From Actinomycetes bacterium (lineage in GTDB: Bacteria > Actinomycetota > Acidimicrobiia > Acidimicrobiales > JAKAOS01): DNA of 7,964 nucleotides. Both the position numbers and the translations under genes were made by a program. Location of the stretch: the NCBI GenBank assembly GCA_021790615.1, contig JAJYGW010000243.1, forward strand, positions 1-7,964, written 5' to 3'. How positions within the stretch are numbered: position 1 is the first letter of the stretch; each line of letters starts with the position of its first letter. The notes under the pieces are model-generated. The model was not told where the DNA came from. It did not search any database and saw only the letters and a program-made list of their open reading frames with translations. Positions 1-5,461 of the stretch are shown here, piece after piece.

Positions 1-516
1 CAGCCTTGTATCGTAGCCGTCCCACGCGGCCCTCCGAAAGGAGATGTTCGTGGCGGTGACGTAAAAGACACGGCCGGTCAGCAGGGCGATGACCGCCACC
101 GCCGAAAAGAGCAGAGTGGGGTAGATGCGGCCCCACCAGGGTGCATCGGCGAAGCTACAGGGGCCCGCGACCGCGACGAAGCGGGGATGCTCCGAGAAGG
201 CCAGGTCAATCCTCGAAAGCCACGACTCATGGAACGTGGTATCTGCGTCCGTGGAGACGATGATCTCGCCAAGGCTGTGCTCGGTGCCGGTTTGGCGTGC
301 GTGGCAGACCCCGGATCTGGGCTCGGCCACGACTCGCGCGCCGTGGGCCCTCGCTATCTCGGCGGTGTCGTCGGTGCAGTTGTTGTCGACAACGATGACC
401 TCGACGGCGCCGGGAAAGTCCTGGCGAGCGAGAGAGGCGAGCGTGGCACCTATGTAGTTGGCCTCGTTGTACGCCGGGATGACGACGCTGAATCGAGGCC
501 GGTCGGTCGAGGACAT
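1..516 (-). CDS. Family 2 glycosyltransferase, N-terminal part (runs off the left edge)
   Basis: Reading the minus strand from the ATG at 516-514 gives 172 uninterrupted residues with no stop before the window edge. The protein opens with the GT-A nucleotide-sugar fold: residues 9-20 read FSVVIPAYNEAN, residues 38-50 contain EVIVVDNNCTDD, and a DAD (residues 90-92, in VSTDADTTF) is the expected metal/nucleotide-sugar DXD site. Residues 133-152 are hydrophobic and may form a membrane segment; they are followed by ATNISFRR, which resembles the N-x-x-F-R-R acceptor-side motif of GT2 enzymes. It therefore probably transfers a sugar from an activated donor at the inner face of the membrane. Donor and acceptor cannot be told. 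The start is supported by the motif lying eight residues in, as is usual; the upstream AGG about 10 nt away is only a weak ribosome site. It diverges from the genes to its right. Family assignment is firm; exact role is unknown. Confidence 0.9.
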   Translation of the reverse strand, partial: MSSTDRPRFSVVIPAYNEANYIGATLASLARQDFPGAVEVIVVDNNCTDDTAEIARAHGARVVAEPRSGVCHARQTGTEHSLGEIIVSTDADTTFHESWLSRIDLAFSEHPRFVAVAGPCSFADAPWWGRIYPTLLFSAVAVIALLTGRVFYVTATNISFRRAAWDGYDTRL

Positions 517-625
517 CACGAGAGCCTAATACGTAGCTGGCGCGGAAAGTGGATGGGCGTAAGCTCGCACGTGGTCCGAATCTTTCCGAGACTAACTCCT
601 TGACCCAGGAAGGACACCGCTCGAG

Positions 626-778
626 GTGACTTACGACGTTGCTTTGATCCGTGCGAGGTTTCCCGCGCTCGCCGACGACGGTGCCTAGGCTGCCGGCGCG
701 GTCAGGGCGAGCATCGTGGACTACAACAACTCGTCCGGCGTCGAGCGTATGCTCGAGGCCGTCTCGGAGCTGAGCTGA
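626..778 (+). pseudogene. Remnant of a class V aminotransferase / cysteine desulfurase-like gene (internal deletion plus stop)
   Basis: A GTG at 626, 12 nt after a good ribosome site (AGGAAGG, 607-613), opens a frame reading VTYDVALIRARFPALADDGA, then TAG at 686-688. This resembles the start of cysteine desulfurase-like class V aminotransferases, which begin with 'YDV..IR..FPAL.DG' just before the cofactor-binding part. In the same frame after the TAG comes AAGAVRASIVDYNNSSGV followed by ERMLEAVSELS and TGA (776-778). That resembles the family's last residues ('VRAS...YNT..EVDRL.EAL..L'). Full-length members have about 400 residues, so roughly 350, including the PLP lysine and all catalytic residues, are missing. 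I infer an internal deletion and no aminotransferase activity. It ends 9 nt before alkA, so it may still act as a leader for that gene. The similarity is from memory of the family, not an alignment; a chance short reading frame is the alternative. Confidence 0.55.
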
Positions 779-787
779 GCCGCCACG

Positions 788-1729
788 GTGCAACCGGACG
801 CCAGGTCCATCGAGGTTGACATCTCGTATCGCCCCCCCTTTCCCGTGCAGGAAATGTTCGGGTTTCTTGCTGCTCGTGCGGTGAAAGGGGTGGAAGAGGG
901 GGACATGCACTATTACCGCAGGGCTCTCACGCTCGCCAACGGTGCGGGGGTCGTAACAGTGCGACAGGGCACCCCGCACACTCTGAGCTGCACGTTCCTG
1001 CTCGACGATTCACGAGATCTGGCAGTAGCAGTGCGCAAAGTTGAGCGACTCTTCGACACCGGGGCCGAGCCGTCGGCGATCACCGATGCGCTGGGAGGTG
1101 ACCGGCTGATCGGGCACGAGGTGGTGACCAACCCGGGCCGGCGCGTTCCCGGTCACGTCGACGGCAGCGAGCTCGCGATCCGTGCGATCCTCGGCCAGCA
1201 GGTGAGCATCGACGCGGCGAGAAGCCTTGCGGCCCGTCTCAGCCTGCTCCATGGCAGGCAGCTGGCGACGCCGGTCGGCACTGTCTGCCAGGAGTTCCCG
1301 AGCGCCGCCGCCATCGCCGCTTTGGGTGAAGACGACGTGCCGGTCCCGAGAGCACGAGCTCGCGCGCTGGTCGAGCTCGCCGAGGCTCTCACGCGCGGTC
1401 TCTGCCTTGATCCGCCGGCTGACAACGACGCGGTCGAGCAGCAGCTCCTTGCAATCGCCGGGATCGGCCCTTGGACGGTCGCCTATGTGAGGATGCGCGC
1501 GCTCGGGGACCGGGACGCGTTCCTGGCGAGCGATCTCGGGGTTCGCCGTGCCCTTGAGCAGTTGGGCGAATATGGCGGGGTGCGTCAGGCTCGTGATCTC
1601 GCGGAGCGCTGGCGCCCCTATCGCGCCTATGCCCTGCAGTATCTGTGGTCGATCGCCAGCCGGGCTCGGGTGCAAAAAGACGTCACCGGAGCTGTGGGGA
1701 GGGGCAAGTCAGTCCCGAGGCCGACATGA
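788..1729 (+). CDS. alkA: DNA-3-methyladenine glycosylase II (AlkA type)
   Basis: This 313-residue protein is an HhH-GPD base-excision glycosylase that removes N3- and N7-alkylated purines from DNA, leaving an abasic site. Residues 10-60 look like the AlkA N-terminal domain (SYRPPF, then FLAARAVKGVE and YYRRAL). A helical core follows, with VDGSELAIRAILGQQVS near residues 123-139. The helix-hairpin-helix is AGIGPWT at residues 224-230. The aspartate at residue 249 (FLASDLGV) aligns with catalytic Asp238 of E. coli AlkA. It has no Ada-like methyl-acceptor or AraC domain, unlike many actinobacterial Ada-AlkA fusions. The GTG at 788 is chosen because it leaves the normal short lead before the N-domain; its ribosome site is poor, so coupling to the reading frame just upstream is possible. 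It is followed 35 nt later by ogt, which repairs the complementary lesion. The last 20 or so residues are a charged tail of no evident function. Confidence 0.93.
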   Translation: MQPDARSIEVDISYRPPFPVQEMFGFLAARAVKGVEEGDMHYYRRALTLANGAGVVTVRQGTPHTLSCTFLLDDSRDLAVAVRKVERLFDTGAEPSAITDALGGDRLIGHEVVTNPGRRVPGHVDGSELAIRAILGQQVSIDAARSLAARLSLLHGRQLATPVGTVCQEFPSAAAIAALGEDDVPVPRARARALVELAEALTRGLCLDPPADNDAVEQQLLAIAGIGPWTVAYVRMRALGDRDAFLASDLGVRRALEQLGEYGGVRQARDLAERWRPYRAYALQYLWSIASRARVQKDVTGAVGRGKSVPRPT

Positions 1730-1752
1730 GAAGATATGCCCAGATCTCGAAC

Positions 1753-1757
1753 GGAGG
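1753..1757 (+). promoter_or_regulatory. Ribosome binding site fixing the ogt start
   Basis: GGAGG lies 7 nt before the ATG at 1765. It favours that start over the ATG at 1726, which overlaps the alkA stop (ATGA) but has no comparable site and would add 13 residues outside the conserved domain. Confidence 0.7.
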
Positions 1758-1764
1758 CCCTGGG

Positions 1765-2301
1765 ATGACGAGTGCAAGCAGTCCTGTGTTGGCCGAGACG
1801 GACCAGTGGTGGGTTGCGCCCACCCCGATCGGCCCGATGCTGGTGGCGGGGGACGCCGACTGGGTACGCAGCGTGGGGCTGCCGGGGTCCTTCGACGAGA
1901 GTCGTCTCGGTCGCGACCGCCGCGGCAGACCAGCGGCTGTCGCCGAGGGTCTGGCACAGATCGGCGCGTACTTCGAGGGTCGGCTGCAGACCTTCACCAT
2001 CGCGCTGCAAATAGCCGGAACAGACTTTCAGCGCCGCGTGTGGTCGGCTCTCCCAGACATCGCCTACGGCGAGACGGAGAGCTACGGTGAGCTGGCGGCA
2101 CGGATAGGCAACCCGAAGGCTTGTCGGGCCGTTGGGCTCGCGAACGGCCGCAACCCGCTCCCGCTCGTGCTGCCGTGCCATCGCGTGATCGGGTCCGACG
2201 GGAGCCTCACAGGGTACGGGGGTGGCCTCGAGCTGAAGAGGTGGCTGCTCGACCACGAGGCGAGCGTCCTCGCGGCCGATAGGCGAGCCTACGCGTCCTG
2301 A
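1765..2301 (+). CDS. ogt: Methylated-DNA--protein-cysteine methyltransferase (O6-alkylguanine repair)
   Basis: This 178-residue protein is a suicide repair enzyme that moves the alkyl group from O6-alkylguanine or O4-alkylthymine in DNA onto its own cysteine. The acceptor is Cys138 in LPCHRVIG, and the family signature continues with GSLTGYGGG and LKRWLL. Before it lie the winged-helix DNA-binding part (FQRRVWSALPDIAYGETESY) and RAVGLANGRNP, which carries the conserved hinge asparagine. Residues 1-85 or so form the variable N-terminal ribonuclease-like domain. Length matches stand-alone Ogt enzymes. The start at 1765 is chosen for its GGAGG; an in-frame ATG at 1726 is the alternative. It follows alkA by 35 nt on the same strand, so the two are probably cotranscribed. 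Its last 13 bp overlap the end of the convergent peptidase gene. Confidence 0.95.
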   Translation: MTSASSPVLAETDQWWVAPTPIGPMLVAGDADWVRSVGLPGSFDESRLGRDRRGRPAAVAEGLAQIGAYFEGRLQTFTIALQIAGTDFQRRVWSALPDIAYGETESYGELAARIGNPKACRAVGLANGRNPLPLVLPCHRVIGSDGSLTGYGGGLELKRWLLDHEASVLAADRRAYAS

Positions 2302-3050
2302 TCCAACAGCCTTGTTGGCAACCGGGTCTCGGTCATCCCCGCGCCGGTAGCGGCCTCTATCCGCCAGGCGGACTTTCCGGGAAGCTCGGCAACCGCCTCG
2401 GCGAGATCGGTCCCCACGTAATGAAGCGCGACCCCGTCATCGGTGGCATAGGTGAGAGGAAGCGATCCACCGGCCACGAGGCGCTGTACCAGCGGGCGGC
2501 GCTGCGCCTCACTGTCGTAGTGGACGCCATTTCCGTACGGGACCAGCCCGAGGCCGTCCAGCACCGGTCGAAGCTCCAACCCGAAGGAGTCGGTCGTACC
2601 GCCGAGGTGCCAGCAGATCGAGCCGGCGCTCGATCCAGCGAGGACGACACCGCCTTGCCACGCGGCGCGCATTGCCTCGTCGACGCCGTGCAAGCGCCAG
2701 AGCGCGAGCAGGTTCGCGACCGATCCCCCGCCAACCCAGATCACGTCCATCGAACAAAGATAAGAAGTGACGTCATCGACGTTCGGCATGGGGAACAGCT
2801 GGAGGTGGTACGGATCGACCTCCTCTCCCGAGGCTGCCCCGTAGCACCCGAGAAGACCACTTTCGTTGTCGCCAGTTGCGGTGCCGACAAAGCACAGGCG
2901 CGGGCGCTTTCTTGCCGACAGCGCCAGCGCGTAGCGAAGCAGGCCGCCGAAACGCCACGCTGTTGCGCTTCTTCCCGTCCAAGCCTTGCCGCCGCTCGCC
3001 GCGAGGATATGTCTCTCTGCCATGGGGAGTGTTTCTAGCCCAAGGAGCAT
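2289..3050 (-). CDS. Peptidase E / S51-family serine peptidase
   Basis: This 253-residue cytoplasmic protein belongs to the class I glutamine-amidotransferase-like S51 peptidases. The best-known member, PepE, cleaves Asp-Xaa dipeptides; cyanophycinase is a relative. Near the N-terminus is ILAASGG, then RPRLCFVGTATGD (residues 49-61). IWVGGGSVANLLALW (residues 104-118) is the conserved strand and loop before the nucleophile elbow. The nucleophile is Ser141 in AGSSAGSICW, and His177 in GVHYDSEAQRR fits the conserved catalytic histidine. ATG 3050 has AGAGG 7 nt upstream (3058-3062) and is preferred. The ATG at 3023 would begin MAERHILAASGG, closer to the usual family start, but has no ribosome site. 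It is convergent with ogt (stops overlap) and divergent from the TIGR03085 gene. Nothing ties it functionally to alkylation repair. True substrate is unknown. Confidence 0.88.
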   Translation of the reverse strand: MLLGLETLPMAERHILAASGGKAWTGRSATAWRFGGLLRYALALSARKRPRLCFVGTATGDNESGLLGCYGAASGEEVDPYHLQLFPMPNVDDVTSYLCSMDVIWVGGGSVANLLALWRLHGVDEAMRAAWQGGVVLAGSSAGSICWHLGGTTDSFGLELRPVLDGLGLVPYGNGVHYDSEAQRRPLVQRLVAGGSLPLTYATDDGVALHYVGTDLAEAVAELPGKSAWRIEAATGAGMTETRLPTRLLDQDA

Positions 3051-3072
3051 TGCGCTGCCTCTGGAGAGCCGT

Positions 3073-3140
3073 GGCGTCAGCAGCGAGGCCGGCGCCGGTG
3101 CGCTTGGAGGCGTCAGCTGGCGCCGGCGCGACGGTACCGT
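3073..3140. promoter_or_regulatory. Divergent spacer with short direct repeats and a 10-bp palindrome
   Basis: The 96-bp gap between the peptidase E start (3050) and the TIGR03085 start (3147) must hold both promoters. It contains GGCGTCAGC twice (3073-3081 and 3109-3117), GGCGCCGG twice (3091-3098 and 3119-3126) and a perfect palindrome ACGGTACCGT (3131-3140) ending 6 nt before the downstream ATG. No convincing -35/-10 pair was seen. An operator is possible, but short repeats of G and C arise easily in DNA of this composition. Confidence 0.3.
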
Positions 3141-3146
3141 ATCTCC

Positions 3147-3773
3147 ATGGCACAGTCCCTGGCCCAGTCCGAACGGCAGGCGCTCTGCAACCTTCTCGAA
3201 GAGCGAGGTCCCTTAGCGCCAACATTGTGCGAGGGCTGGACGACCTCGGACCTTGCTGCGCACCTCTTCGTACGTGACAGCCGGCCCCTCGCCTTGCCGG
3301 GCATCCTTCTCAAGTCGTTTGCGGGAGTGACGGAGAGGGAGATGGAGAAGGCAAAGCGCGAGCTCGGCTACGGGGGGCTCATCAGGCGCATCCGCAGCGG
3401 CCCGCCGCTCCCAATTCGAGTTGTCGACTCACAGGTCAACCTCTTGGAGTACTTCGTGCACCACGAGGATCTCCGGCGGAGCGAGGATGGGTGGGAACCG
3501 AGGCAGGACACTACCCTGGACGCGGCCTTGTGGCCGGCACTGCGACGCGGCGCACGGCTCATGGCCAGACGGCTGCGCGGAGCCGGCCTCGAGCTGGCCG
3601 CGCCAGCCTACGGGTCGGTGGTGGCGCGAGAGGGAGCGCCGCTCGCGCGAGTGTCCGGTGCGCCCCAGGAGCTGGTCCTGTTGATGTTCGGGCGGGGCAA
3701 GGTCGCTCGTGTGGAGGTAGAGGGACCAGATGCCGCTCGCTCTGCCCTCGATGCAGCGAACTTCCGTATCTGA
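3147..3773 (+). CDS. TIGR03085 family protein (DinB-like, mycothiol-transferase superfamily)
   Basis: This 208-residue protein matches the actinobacterial TIGR03085 family, related to the N-terminal domain of mycothiol-dependent maleylpyruvate isomerase and the DinB-like metalloenzymes. The N-terminus has the typical pattern ERQALCNLLEERGPLAPTLC followed by EGWTTSDLAAHLFVRDSRP, in which His39 is a likely metal ligand. The second diagnostic block is VNLLEYFVHHEDLRR (residues 97-111), with His105, His106 and Glu107 as candidate ligands. The remainder is a predicted alpha/beta C-terminal part. Relatives use mycothiol in thiol transfer, but the reaction of this family is not established, so none is claimed. 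The ATG at 3147 gives the usual family start, but there is no ribosome site before it, so a leaderless or very short-leader transcript is possible. It diverges from the peptidase E gene and converges on the anti-sigma gene with a 30-bp gap that shows no clear terminator. Confidence 0.85.
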   Translation: MAQSLAQSERQALCNLLEERGPLAPTLCEGWTTSDLAAHLFVRDSRPLALPGILLKSFAGVTEREMEKAKRELGYGGLIRRIRSGPPLPIRVVDSQVNLLEYFVHHEDLRRSEDGWEPRQDTTLDAALWPALRRGARLMARRLRGAGLELAAPAYGSVVAREGAPLARVSGAPQELVLLMFGRGKVARVEVEGPDAARSALDAANFRI

Positions 3774-3803
3774 GCCACCAAGACTTTGGGCGACGCGGTG
3801 TTG

Positions 3804-4730
3804 TCAGTTGACGAAGGAGGCTTTCGCCAGGACGGCACCTGACAGCGAGCGCACCTCCGCGGAGCTGACTGCCCCGCCCGGAGAGGCAAGGCGCACGGTC
3901 CAGCTCCCCGAGCCGTCGTAGATCCAGAAGCTTCCGACGACTTCCGGGTGGCCGGACTCGATCACTACGCATGTCACCCGACCCGACCATCCTGGCTGGC
4001 GGTAATTCATGACGACCCAGGAGGGCGCGCCGGCGATGATGGCTACCTCACCGGATGGCGCGTCGCCGCGGGCAACCAGTTGAGGCGCCGAGTGAAGTGC
4101 CGCCAAGCGAACTTGGGCCACGGTCGAGCCCGAGCCCGGGCTTCGCGGGGTGATCGCGATGCCCACGCCTACCCCGGTCCCGGCCAGCACGAGAGCCGCC
4201 AGCCCAGCGGCGGCGAGCGCCCTCGGGCGGAAGCGGGCCACGCGGGCCAAGCGCTCGCCGGCATCTGTCGTGCGGCGGGCACCTGGAGGCCGCCGGCTCC
4301 CGAACCTTGGGCGGTCACCCGATCTCGTGGAGCGAGCTGCCGGGCCAGTCGAGTCGGATCGGTCGGCGGTCACCCGATTGAGCCAGCGCACCTCGAAGCC
4401 GGGGGATGGGTCGGCCGCAGGTGCGATGAGCATGAGAGCATCGGCGGCAGAGGTGAGATCCGATACAAGTGCCGCGCAGCGGTCGCAACCGTCGATGTGT
4501 GCGAGTGCCCAGGACCGCTCAGTCCCCGTCAGCGATCCGAGCGCCAGCTCGGCTGCGGCAGAAGCGAGAAGCTCACAGGAGCTCAGCCGGGGCGCGCCGG
4601 CCTGCGCCCGCACCTGTGCCCTGTTCCCGGCCGCGACCTCGGGCCCCGAGCCGCCTGCAGTGGGGGCATCGGTGTGCTCGTCCTCGTCACCAGCGGGCGC
4701 CGCGGAGAAACGGTCAGATGGCGTGGTCAC
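3804..4730 (-). CDS. Membrane anti-sigma factor with zinc-binding ZAS motif
   Basis: From the GTG at 4730 this is a 308-residue protein that should hold the neighbouring ECF sigma factor inactive at the membrane. Residues 1-45 are rich in Ala, Pro and Gly and probably disordered. The ZAS domain follows: SSCELLASAAAELALGSL, then His78-x3-Cys82-x2-Cys85 (HIDGCDRC), the classic zinc site of anti-sigma domains. A basic, Arg- and Pro-rich linker precedes one hydrophobic segment at about residues 170-193. The outer part (about 195-308) carries APSWVVMNYRQPGWSG and FWIYDGSGSW, a C-terminal domain pattern I recognise from other actinobacterial anti-sigma factors; it may sense the signal. The chosen GTG overlaps the sigma stop by 17 nt, which fits translational coupling. 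The frame is open to an ATG at 4799, which would add 23 residues and overlap by 86 nt. Signal and release mechanism are unknown. Confidence 0.85.
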   Translation of the reverse strand: MTTPSDRFSAAPAGDEDEHTDAPTAGGSGPEVAAGNRAQVRAQAGAPRLSSCELLASAAAELALGSLTGTERSWALAHIDGCDRCAALVSDLTSAADALMLIAPAADPSPGFEVRWLNRVTADRSDSTGPAARSTRSGDRPRFGSRRPPGARRTTDAGERLARVARFRPRALAAAGLAALVLAGTGVGVGIAITPRSPGSGSTVAQVRLAALHSAPQLVARGDAPSGEVAIIAGAPSWVVMNYRQPGWSGRVTCVVIESGHPEVVGSFWIYDGSGSWTVRLASPGGAVSSAEVRSLSGAVLAKASFVN

Positions 4731-5367
4731 GAACGGTGCTTTCGTCGAGGACCTCGGAGCGGCGAGCAGCTCGAGACGAGCGGGGCGCGACGAGAGCACC
4801 GTCGTACTGCCCCTCGGCTGCCAGGGAGGATCTCACCTTGGCAAGACCCGCGCGAATACGCGTCTTCGCCGTCCCGAGCGGGATGTCCTCCTGGGTGGCG
4901 ATCTCTTGAGCCGTGAGCCCGTAGAAGGATGACAGCACGAGAGCGCGCCGCTGTTCAGTCGGCACGCAGGCAAGAGCCTTCCGCGCGCGCTCAGCGACGT
5001 CGCCTCGTTCCGCGTGATCCTCTGGAGTCGCGTCGTCGCAGATGACCCCGAGGTTGACGATGTCGTCGGGGTCGATCGGTACCGCCACGCGCATCCGCAG
5101 GGCGTCGATTGCGAGATTGCGCGTGATCGTGAGCAGCCAGGTTGTGACCGAGCCGCGACGGGAGTCGTAGACGGGCGCGTGGCGCCAGGCGCGCACCAGC
5201 GCCTCCTGCGCCACGTCCTCGGCTTGACCGGGGTCCCCGAGAATCGACAGGGCAAGCCCGAAAGCTCTGCGCTGGTATCGCCGGACGAAGGCGACTCCGG
5301 CGGCCTCGTCGCCGAGAGCCATCGCACCAAGCAGCGCCTCGTCCGACCGGGTGTCTGAACTTGTCAC
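4714..5367 (-). CDS. ECF-family RNA polymerase sigma factor
   Basis: This 217-residue group 4 sigma factor directs RNA polymerase to a specific promoter set. Region 2 spans about residues 23-92, with FVRRYQRRAFGLALSILGD, the core-binding part of region 2 (AEDVAQEALVRAWRH) and the -10-reading segment SVTTWLLTITRNLAIDALR. An acidic linker (about 97-130) leads to region 4 at about 131-181: VPTEQRRALVLSSFYGLTAQ, then EIATQEDIPLGTAKTRIRAG, a helix-turn-helix for the -35 element. The last 30 residues are a basic and acidic tail whose coding DNA overlaps the anti-sigma start, so its sequence may be constrained by that overlap. There is no extra SnoaL-like domain. The GTG at 5367 is chosen because it gives a normal N-terminal lead; no classic ribosome site precedes it, only GGTGA-containing repeats. 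It is probably cotranscribed with the anti-sigma gene. The regulon cannot be read from this window. Confidence 0.93.
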   Translation of the reverse strand: MTSSDTRSDEALLGAMALGDEAAGVAFVRRYQRRAFGLALSILGDPGQAEDVAQEALVRAWRHAPVYDSRRGSVTTWLLTITRNLAIDALRMRVAVPIDPDDIVNLGVICDDATPEDHAERGDVAERARKALACVPTEQRRALVLSSFYGLTAQEIATQEDIPLGTAKTRIRAGLAKVRSSLAAEGQYDGALVAPRSSRAARRSEVLDESTVRDHAI

Positions 5368-5409
5368 CTTGTCACCGTCGCTCTTGCGTCACCTGCGTCA
5401 CCGTCGCTC
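5361..5409. repeat. Nested direct-repeat array (four GTCACC units) in the sigma/pafBC spacer
   Basis: On the plus strand GTCACC occurs at 5363, 5371, 5388 and 5397. The first pair forms an exact tandem 8-mer, TTGTCACC (5361-5368 and 5369-5376). The second pair forms an exact tandem 9-mer, TGCGTCACC (5385-5393 and 5394-5402). A 13-mer, GTCACCGTCGCTC, spans 5371-5383 and 5397-5409. The array starts inside the sigma gene: its first unit contains the GTG start codon (5365-5367). On the sigma mRNA each unit reads GGUGAC, whose GGUGA can pair with the 3' end of 16S rRNA. It may be a regulator's operator, a translation-control element, or a product of replication slippage. The repeats themselves are certain; the function is not. 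Confidence 0.8.
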
Positions 5410-5410
5410 C

Positions 5411-5439
5411 ACCATATGACATACGTCCGAATGAGTCGA
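5411..5439 (-). promoter_or_regulatory. Possible housekeeping-type promoter for the sigma/anti-sigma operon
   Basis: On the minus strand TCGACT (5439-5434; four of six matches to TTGACA) is separated by 17 bp from TATGGT (5416-5411; fits TAnnnT). Transcription would begin near 5404, so the leader would contain most of the GTCACC/GGTGAC repeat array. It was found by eye only and is weak; an autoregulated ECF promoter was not recognised. Confidence 0.3.
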
Positions 5440-5461
5440 GAGGATTGCCGACGGCCCTACG

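Noticed and set aside
543..588. Inverted repeat CGGAAAG / CTTTCCG (543-549 and 582-588) in the spacer between the glycosyltransferase and the remnant
   Set aside because: The arms are 7 bp with a 32-nt loop and no T-run, so it fits neither a terminator nor a compact operator; chance is likely.
600..628. TTGACC at 600-605 as a -35 box for the remnant/alkA transcript
   Set aside because: At the expected spacing the -10 position would fall on GAGGTG, covering the start codon, with no match to TAnnnT.
227..979. A 250-codon open frame on the minus strand across the glycosyltransferase, the remnant and the alkA start
   Set aside because: It overlaps the true glycosyltransferase in another frame on the same strand and runs antisense to alkA; its translation is Arg- and His-rich without domain features.
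1010..1675. A 221-codon minus-strand frame opposite alkA
   Set aside because: The plus strand carries the helix-hairpin-helix and catalytic Asp of AlkA; the antisense frame has no family features.
788..1729. alkA as a truncated Ada-AlkA fusion
   Set aside because: The protein begins with a complete AlkA N-terminal domain, and the sequence just upstream resembles an aminotransferase remnant, not Ada metal-binding or AraC domains.
3774..3803. Terminator between the convergent TIGR03085 and anti-sigma genes
   Set aside because: Only a 4-bp CCAA/TTGG stem is visible and there is no T-run; it is too weak to call.
3948..4916. A 322-codon open frame on the plus strand, antisense to the anti-sigma and sigma genes
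   Set aside because: It mirrors a well-supported coding region, is rich in Arg, Gly and Pro with no recognisable motif, and crosses two real genes. It is a high-GC shadow frame.
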